This document shows positions 5,558-9,886 of a stretch of DNA of 9,886 bases, piece after piece. Source of the DNA: Sedimentisphaerales bacterium. Lineage in GTDB: Bacteria > Planctomycetota > Phycisphaerae > Sedimentisphaerales > SM23-30. The translations under genes were made by a program, and so were the position numbers. The notes beneath the pieces are model-generated. The model was not told the DNA's origin, ran no database searches, and saw only the letters and a list, made by a program, of their open reading frames with translations. Position 1 is the first letter of the stretch, and every line of letters starts with the position of its first letter. Location of the stretch: contig DAOVXR010000034.1 of assembly GCA_030636065.1 (NCBI GenBank), positions 1 through 9,886 on the forward strand. Direction: 5' to 3'.

Positions 5558-5985
5558 TGGTATTATCGAATGAAGAATATGAAAAGAAAGTAGATCAAAT
5601 TGCATCATCTACCAACTCATTTAAAGCTGGTGCTTATTATGACCCTGATGGTGATTGTATTGAATTTCTTATAAAACCCCATGATTTTTACGCTGAGCGG
5701 ATCGATGATTTGATAACGGTTTACTACAGCCGCGAAACAAACGAAATCATTGGGTCGCTTATTAAAGGTATTTCCAGCCTTCGCAAAAAACTGCTGGATA
5801 AATATCCGGGGTTTATAGTGGAAATACAGGACGGCAAAGTTCATTTGGCTCACCTGCTTAGGGCGCGTCTATGGAGCGAAGTTCCTCTCCCTAAACAACA
5901 CAACAAAGTAATCATTCGTACCTACCAAAAGTTAGCTGCTTATGCGGAAGAAGTGGACGCTAACGCTGATTTATGTTCAGCCTAA
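5554..5985 (+). CDS. Hypothetical protein with DUF2283-like core, second gene of the unit
   Basis: 143 residues. YYDPDGDCIEFLI (28-40) followed by DFYAERIDDLITVYYSRETNEIIG (44-67) has the layout of DUF2283-type small beta proteins (YDpeaD..., then a strand pair with an acidic turn and G), a family often seen in toxin-antitoxin-like gene pairs. The rest (about 72-143) is predicted helical and I do not recognise it. Start: ATG 5554 overlaps the stop of the upstream frame as ATGA, which implies translational coupling; ATG 5557 is equally possible and has better spacing from AGAGGAA (5544-5550). Codons are AT-richer than in the etf or recG genes, suggesting a transferred or fast-evolving unit. 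A TTG at 5524 lies before that ribosome binding site and is not chosen. Confidence 0.65.
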   Translation: MMVLSNEEYEKKVDQIASSTNSFKAGAYYDPDGDCIEFLIKPHDFYAERIDDLITVYYSRETNEIIGSLIKGISSLRKKLLDKYPGFIVEIQDGKVHLAHLLRARLWSEVPLPKQHNKVIIRTYQKLAAYAEEVDANADLCSA

Positions 5986-6100
5986 AAGCAACGTACAAAA
6001 GTTTGGCAGAGCTAAAAGCCACGAGTTGATAATTTCTGCTGCAGCAACCTATAAAATCTCACAATCTCGCACACATATCCATTTATATTACTTTTTCGTA

Positions 6101-6129
6101 TTGACCTTTTATTCTTGATAGACTATTTT
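6101..6129 (+). promoter_or_regulatory. Possible promoter for the 36-codon ORF
   Basis: TTGACC (6101-6106), a 17-bp spacer, then TATTTT (6124-6129). Each hexamer matches the sigma-70 consensus at 5 and 4 positions respectively. The predicted start near 6136 lies 11 nt upstream of the ATG at 6147. The region is AT-rich, so a chance match is possible. Confidence 0.4.
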
Positions 6130-6146
6130 TTATTCAAATAGTGACC

Positions 6147-6257
6147 ATGCGAAATGTTCATTTGCCGCCGCACAAGAATCGCAATGGCTGGTCGGTGAAA
6201 AGATATTTGAGAAAATGGGAATTGCTTGAGAAGAAACTGACCCCAACAAAACGCTGA
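6147..6257 (+). CDS. Possible small protein, 36 residues, unrecognised
   Basis: ATG 6147 to TGA 6255-6257. The product is basic, rich in Lys and Arg, with the segment GWSVKRYLRKWELLEKK. No ribosome binding site is evident (a GTGA lies directly before the start). It could be a real small protein with the upstream promoter, a truncated piece of a larger protein, or chance. It runs toward recG, whose 3' end is 34 bp away on the other strand. Confidence 0.25.
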   Translation: MRNVHLPPHKNRNGWSVKRYLRKWELLEKKLTPTKR

Positions 6258-6290
6258 ACTGGAAATAAGTGTTCGGTACATTTCCCCCTT

Positions 6291-8435
6291 TTATCCCACA
6301 TCGACCAGACCAAGGTCTTCGCCGAACTGTTTTTGTAGTTCGCGGCGTAAGACCTGGTTTTTTTCGGTCTTCAATTCCGTGTCCTGTCGGGCTACCGCGA
6401 AGGCGTCTCGCTGGGCCATGCGCAAGAGATCGATGTCTTCGATCAGGTCGGCGATTTTAAGTTCCGGCAGGCCATGTTGGGCTGTGCCGAACAGTTCGCC
6501 CGGTCCGCGAATCCGCAGGTCCTGCTCAGCGATCCGAAACCCGTCATTTGTTCGACTCATAACATCCAGCCGTTGTTGGCTTTGTTCGGTATTGGCGCGT
6601 GCGAACAGCAGGCACCATGATTTCCGCGTACCGCGTCCGATTCTGCCGCGGAGCTGATGCAACTGAGCCAACCCGAACCGTTCAGCGTGTTCTATTACCA
6701 TAATCGTGGCGTTTGGCACATCGACGCCCACCTCGATGACAACTGTGGCCACCAGAATCTGAATTCGGCCGGCGCGAAAATCTTTCATCGTCTGTTGTTT
6801 TTGGCTACTGTCCATGCGTCCGTGCAGGAGTCCGACCTTGAGTTCCGGAAAGACCTCGCGACTGAGCTTTTCGTATTCGGCGACCGCTGCTTTTATCTGA
6901 TCGCCGCCGGGCCGAACCGATTTCTGCCGGCCCTGGGCTGTCGTACTTTCCTCCTCGGCATACTCCTGCTCGACCCTTGGATAAACGATATAGGCTTGTT
7001 CGCCTTGTTTGACATGGGAGCGGATAAATTCGTAGGCAGGTTTGATTTTTTCCGGTTGATACCAATAGGTTACTGTTTCTCCCCGGCCGGGCGGCAGGTG
7101 TTCGATAGTGGAAACGTCCAGGTCGCCGAACACTGTCATTGCCAATGTTCGCGGAATAGGCGTAGCGGTCATCACGAGATAATGGGGCGCCAAATCCTTG
7201 CCGCGGATAATCTCACGTTGACGAACGCCGAATTTATGTTGTTCATCGACTACTACTAAAGCGAGGTGTTCGAATGCCACATCGTGTTGCAGCAGCGCCT
7301 GGGTTCCCACAACAATATCGAGTTCTCCACTGCTGATTTGTCCCAGGATTTCATCACGTTTTTTCCCGGTCAGTCCCCCTTTCAATAGTGCCCGTTTGAC
7401 CCGGCTGTTCCGCAGGTAGAGTTCGATACTCTGGAAGTGCTGCTCGGCCAATATTTCAGTGGGTGCCATTATCGCCGCCTGACGATGACGGCCCACAGCC
7501 AACAGCGCGGCATAGAGTGCCACAACCGTTTTTCCCGACCCCACATCGCCTTGTAGCAGCCGGTTCATCGGTTTCGTACGGGCCATATCGGCACAGATTT
7601 CCGTAACTACACTGCTTTGGTCATCGGTCAATTCGAACGGGAACAGCCGCCTTATACGTTTATCCAGACGGTCGTCAATTGCCAGGGGATGCGCCGCCTG
7701 TAGTTTATGCAGCCGTTCGCGTCGCAGGCCGATGCCCAGTTCCATAAGGAACAATTCATCGTAAGCCAGCCGCCGCCTGGCCTGACCGATTTTTTCTTCA
7801 TTTGGCGGTTTGTGTATCCATTCGAGTGCTTCCCGGCGTGTGGGCAATTTTCGGCTTTTGAGAAACTCATCGTCGTAGCGTTCCGCAACGAAAGACAGCA
7901 GTTGTTTCAATGACCCGCGAATGATACGGCCGATTTCCATCGATGACATATCGCCGCAGGCCGGATAGACGGCACTTCCGCCGTCTTCCTGTTCGAATAG
8001 TTGGTCCACATCCTGAACGGCCATCCATCGCGGGTTCACGATCTGCATGGTTTCTTTGTATTGGGAGACTTTGCCCCAGGCCGTGATAAAATCACCCGGC
8101 ACAAATTTATCACGAAGGTACCCCCCACGAAACCATACCAGCGAACATCGGCCGGTCGGATCTTCTATAGTCATACTGAGTCGCGGCGGACGGGATCGCG
8201 CATGATAGCGCATTGAAATAATTTTCCCCGCCACGGTCGCCTGCTGGTCGCGGTTCAGTTCTTTTATGAGTGCCAGCGGCGGCTTGAATTCGTGTCCCCG
8301 CGGAAAATATTCCAGCAGGTCGCCTGCTGTGTGAACTGACAACTGGGCAAACACCTCCGCTCGTTGCGGACCGACGCCTCGCAGAAACTGCACATTGGTA
8401 TCGAGATCGAATTGTCCCTGAGCTTTTTCGTTCAT
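6291..8435 (-). CDS. recG: ATP-dependent DNA helicase RecG
   Basis: 714 residues, full length for RecG. The N-terminal wedge/OB region (about 10-140) includes FLRGVGPQRAEVF (17-29) and TVAGKI (67-72). The helicase motifs follow in order: Walker A GDVGSGKT (296-303), MAPTEILAEQH (323-333), VVGTQALLQHD (375-385), DEQHKFG (397-403), TATPIPRTLAM (423-433), LLHGRMDSSQK (536-546), VATVVIEVGVDVPNA (562-576), QLHQLRGRIGRG (591-602). The RecG-specific C-terminal TRG segment QDLRIRGPGELFGTAQHG (638-655) follows. Role: reversal of stalled replication forks and branch migration of Holliday junctions. Start: ATG at 8435, with AGG 8 nt upstream; an ATG 4 nt earlier is in another frame. It lies 47 bp downstream of the membrane-protein gene on the same strand. 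No catalytic motif is missing. Confidence 0.97.
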   Translation of the reverse strand: MNEKAQGQFDLDTNVQFLRGVGPQRAEVFAQLSVHTAGDLLEYFPRGHEFKPPLALIKELNRDQQATVAGKIISMRYHARSRPPRLSMTIEDPTGRCSLVWFRGGYLRDKFVPGDFITAWGKVSQYKETMQIVNPRWMAVQDVDQLFEQEDGGSAVYPACGDMSSMEIGRIIRGSLKQLLSFVAERYDDEFLKSRKLPTRREALEWIHKPPNEEKIGQARRRLAYDELFLMELGIGLRRERLHKLQAAHPLAIDDRLDKRIRRLFPFELTDDQSSVVTEICADMARTKPMNRLLQGDVGSGKTVVALYAALLAVGRHRQAAIMAPTEILAEQHFQSIELYLRNSRVKRALLKGGLTGKKRDEILGQISSGELDIVVGTQALLQHDVAFEHLALVVVDEQHKFGVRQREIIRGKDLAPHYLVMTATPIPRTLAMTVFGDLDVSTIEHLPPGRGETVTYWYQPEKIKPAYEFIRSHVKQGEQAYIVYPRVEQEYAEEESTTAQGRQKSVRPGGDQIKAAVAEYEKLSREVFPELKVGLLHGRMDSSQKQQTMKDFRAGRIQILVATVVIEVGVDVPNATIMVIEHAERFGLAQLHQLRGRIGRGTRKSWCLLFARANTEQSQQRLDVMSRTNDGFRIAEQDLRIRGPGELFGTAQHGLPELKIADLIEDIDLLRMAQRDAFAVARQDTELKTEKNQVLRRELQKQFGEDLGLVDVG

Positions 8436-8482
8436 TCATCCGGCCTGTTCGTTACGGCGACAGTGCCCCGGTTGCGCCGGAG

Positions 8483-8995
8483 TTACGCGGGTTCGTTTGT
8501 TGATTCGGTGGAACCCGTCTCGGCCGGTGCTGCGCCGGTACAACGAACAATCTCGTCCAGCAGTAAGCCGAGATTGTCGTACCGGCGGTCGGTAAGTTTC
8601 AGGGTTTTGGTCGTTTGGCCCTGTTCGTATTCGATGGAAAACCAGCCTTTCTTTTCCAGGGGCGTTTTATCGATTTTTTTCATATCGGCATAGGGTATGG
8701 TCTTACCTGTACTAAAGGTTAGCCCATTTTCGTCGGCGATGATTTTTCTGGATTTCAAACGCATCGCCCCTACCAGAAAGTACAAGCCTGCCGCCCCGCA
8801 TAATATCGGCCCATATATGCGATTAAACTTCAGATCAGAACTTGGTTCCCCGGTTTCGGAGTTGGTCTCTTTGGCCTGGTAAGTTTCGTTAATCCATCCG
8901 TCGTACAAAAAGTACGCGCCAAAGGCCAGGCAGGCCATGGTAATAATGATACCTGACTTGACGCCATATTTACTACCCGTTGCTTCAATTGCCAT
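8483..8995 (-). CDS. Small membrane protein with PH-like cytosolic domain
   Basis: 170 residues. Two hydrophobic segments (about 14-31 and 61-79) flank a polar loop with many Glu/Ser/Thr (32-59). The second is followed by KSRK, which places the C-terminal part in the cytoplasm. Residues 84-150 (IIADENGLTFSTGKTIPYADM and onward) resemble bacterial PH-like/DUF304-type domains that follow membrane helices, with the strand pattern 'G(L/I)...IPYxDI'. The tail 153-170 is low-complexity. Start: ATG at 8995 with GGGAGA 5 nt upstream, a good ribosome binding site. It probably shares a transcript with recG. Function unknown; membrane anchoring or lipid/protein binding is inference. Confidence 0.7.
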   Translation of the reverse strand: MAIEATGSKYGVKSGIIITMACLAFGAYFLYDGWINETYQAKETNSETGEPSSDLKFNRIYGPILCGAAGLYFLVGAMRLKSRKIIADENGLTFSTGKTIPYADMKKIDKTPLEKKGWFSIEYEQGQTTKTLKLTDRRYDNLGLLLDEIVRCTGAAPAETGSTESTNEPA

Positions 8996-9252
8996 TTCAA
9001 TCTCCCATATTTTGATGCCAGCGTTTATTTTGCCTGCTACACATTATTTATTACGAGTTCTATAATGCCGTTTGCCGCCTGGAATTGCAAGTATTATTAT
9101 GCGACGGGCGGCAGCTACATGAAAATGCCATGACAACCAATTTTTCTCTCTTCCCCACAACTCACCATCGTGCCATAGGCAAATTCGCTGAGGCGAACCC
9201 ACAACTTATCCTATGGGCTTACCGCAATTTGAATAAAAACATAAAAAAAGAT
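8996..9252. other. Divergent spacer between the recG operon and the ncRNA unit
   Basis: 257 bp with no credible gene. It holds a possible - strand promoter (9062-9090), a 12-bp match to sequence after etfA (9156-9167), and a nested inverted repeat: CATAGG (9174-9179) with CCTATG (9210-9215) enclosing TTCGC (9184-9188) with GCGAA (9193-9197). A short frame at 9130-9282 encodes an unlikely, low-complexity peptide and is not accepted. Confidence 0.5.
9062..9090 (-). promoter_or_regulatory. Possible promoter for the membrane protein-recG operon
   Basis: On the - strand: TTGCAA (9090-9085), a 17-bp spacer, then CATTAT (9067-9062). Each hexamer matches the consensus at 4 of 6. The start would be near 9055, about 60 nt before the ATG at 8995. 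Weak match. Confidence 0.3.
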
Positions 9253-9280
9253 TTGCTTTTCGGAATAATTGTGTTACAAT
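9253..9280 (+). promoter_or_regulatory. Promoter of the structured RNA unit
   Basis: TTGCTT (9253-9258), a 16-bp spacer, then TGTTACAAT with -10 TACAAT at 9275-9280 and an extended TG element. Transcription would begin near 9287. The A/T-rich upstream sequence (9227-9252, with AAAAAAA) could act as an UP element. Confidence 0.6.
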
Positions 9281-9286
9281 AAAAGT

Positions 9287-9764
9287 GTAGCATATGATGG
9301 TTATCTGAGTTTCATATTATAAGTCATTTATTTTGTACGGCCTGTTCTTCCGGGCTGAGCCTGCGTCGGATCGTGTGAGGGTGAGAAAAACTGAGGGGAG
9401 ACGGTGTGTGTTTATCGCTTACAGGCTCGGTGTCAGACCGGGTCGTGCGTTGTTCAATATTCGATTGGCTGCGTCGGGCGGCTGGCGCAGCCAGGAGCAG
9501 GTTAGAACCGGTGGGCCGTGTGTAGCGGCTGTACGCTTGGTTTTCAACATACGATGGAGGATAGTTGAAAGGAAAAAAACGAAGACATACATAATGGCCT
9601 GGGCTGTCCTGTCAGCCCCAAAAACGACTGTGTCGAGAGGCACAGCCCAAAAGATGCAGCGATATGCTGCTGGCTGTTGAAGCGGTGATTATCCCGAATA
9701 TTCAAAGATCAACAGCCGAACAATTCTGTGCAAGCTCGCAAAAACTTTGCGAGCTTGTTTTTTT
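9287..9764 (+). ncRNA. Large structured non-coding RNA, unassigned family (about 480 nt)
   Basis: The unit runs from the promoter at 9253-9280 to the terminator at 9731-9764. Seen stems: 9292-9297/9312-9317; long-range GAGCCTG (9357-9363) with CAGGCTC (9422-9428); CGGT (9428-9431) with ACCG (9437-9440) as an alternative; TTGGCTGCG (9465-9473) with CGCAGCCAG (9486-9494) including one wobble; GGGCTG (9601-9606) with CAGCCC (9613-9618); CTGTGTC (9628-9634) with GGCACAG (9639-9645) around a GAGA (GNRA) loop; GCAGC (9656-9660) with GCTGC (9666-9670); GGCTGTTGA (9672-9680) with TCAACAGCC (9709-9717). The density of perfect stems, GNRA loop and 3' terminator argue for an RNA gene. No tmRNA, RNase P, SRP or 6S signature is seen. 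Frames open here (9333-9680 +, 9419-9643 -) lack a ribosome binding site and family character. The exact 5' end is an estimate. Confidence 0.65.
9731..9764 (+). terminator. Strong intrinsic terminator of the ncRNA unit
   Basis: CAAGCTCGCAAA (9731-9742) and TTTGCGAGCTTG (9746-9757) form a perfect 12-bp stem around loop AAC, followed at once by seven T residues (9758-9764). This is a textbook rho-independent terminator on the + strand. Confidence 0.92.
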
Positions 9765-9775
9765 ATATACCGAAT

Positions 9776-9806
9776 TATCAGCCCCTGATGTGAAATCAGG
9801 GGGTGT
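9776..9806 (-). repeat. Second hairpin repeat family (GGCTGATA tail), copy 2
   Basis: CCCCTGAT (9782-9789) pairs with ATCAGGGG (9795-9802) around a 5-nt loop. Read on the - strand the element ends GGGGCTGATAA, the same tail as the copy at 1655-1684, with similar loop sequence (TTCAC versus TTAAC). The stem is longer by paired changes. Confidence 0.6.
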
Positions 9807-9826
9807 CCGATGTGTATAAATAAAGT

Positions 9827-9855
9827 TTGACTTATACAGGCGATATTTGTACCAT
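9827..9855 (+). promoter_or_regulatory. Possible promoter pointing out of the window
   Basis: TTGACT (9827-9832), a 17-bp spacer, then TACCAT (9850-9855). The -35 matches at 5 of 6 and the -10 at 4 of 6. No start codon with a ribosome binding site lies in the remaining 31 bp, so any gene it serves is beyond the right edge. Confidence 0.35.
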
Positions 9856-9886
9856 ACCTCTCTTATTGTAACATCCCTCGATTGTA

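Larger units (their letters stand above)
5986..6290 (+). other. Spacer between the two-gene unit and recG
   Basis: 305 bp with a possible promoter (6101-6129) and one possible small ORF (6147-6257), described separately. Also visible are the palindrome TGCTGCAGCA (6037-6046) and an inverted repeat GGAAAT/ATTTCC (6261-6266, 6280-6285) just beyond the 3' end of recG. No clear terminator for either converging transcript was found. Confidence 0.5.

Noticed and set aside
6657..7259. 200-residue open frame on the + strand
   Set aside because: It is antisense to the helicase core of recG. The - strand reading has all RecG motifs in order.
9085..9282. 65-residue open frame upstream of the RNA gene
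   Set aside because: No ribosome binding site, and its stop overlaps the -10 box of the RNA promoter. No conserved character.
9333..9680. 115-residue open frame across the RNA unit
   Set aside because: TTG start, no ribosome binding site, Arg-rich composition without family character, and it crosses several perfect hairpins. Considered the reading of a structured RNA.
9287..9764. RNase P RNA or tmRNA
   Set aside because: A weak likeness to an AGGGTGA segment exists at 9377-9383, but the P4 core strands of RNase P are missing, and there is no tRNA-like end or tag frame of a tmRNA.
1..9886. CRISPR arrays, tRNA or rRNA genes, complete insertion sequences
   Set aside because: No regularly spaced repeats, tRNA T-loop signatures, rRNA-like sequence or transposase gene were found on either strand.

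Overview
The window looks like a chromosomal segment from a bacterium of intermediate GC, most likely Planctomycetota (Phycisphaerae or Sedimentisphaerales type). That assignment is an inference from protein style and from the many short hairpin repeats between genes; no rRNA or other phylogenetic marker is present. Three genes end in TGA at natural termini (etfA, the acyl-CoA dehydrogenase and the PilZ gene), so UGA is an ordinary stop codon here.

Region 1 (1-3574, + strand) is an electron-transfer/acyl-CoA oxidation operon: the end of etfB, complete etfA, and a long acyl-CoA dehydrogenase. The dehydrogenase would pass electrons from an acyl-CoA to the EtfAB flavoprotein. Both gaps inside the operon, and the region after it, carry REP-like hairpins with a shared CCCT(A/G) tail, all in the same orientation. 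The etfB-etfA gap is a composite of three hairpins enclosed by a perfect 12-bp inverted repeat.

Region 2 (3575-4840) is a repeat-rich spacer followed by a YcgR-like PilZ protein, a likely cyclic-di-GMP receptor, with a strong ribosome binding site.

Region 3 (4841-6290) is AT-richer and accessory in character. A good extended -10 promoter drives a two-gene unit of unrecognised function. Its first gene is broken by an in-frame TGA. The second overlaps it by ATGA and has a DUF2283-like core. A 36-codon ORF with its own promoter-like sequence follows.

Region 4 (6291-8995, - strand) holds recG, the branch-migration helicase, preceded by a small two-helix membrane protein with a PH-like cytosolic domain; the two probably form one transcript.

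Region 5 (8996-9886) diverges from that operon. It holds the most interesting object in the window: an approximately 480-nt transcription unit with a promoter, many strong hairpins (one with a GNRA loop), a possible pair of competing folds and a textbook intrinsic terminator, but no credible protein. I read it as a large structured non-coding RNA that I cannot assign to a known family. It is followed by another repeat hairpin and a promoter that points out of the window.
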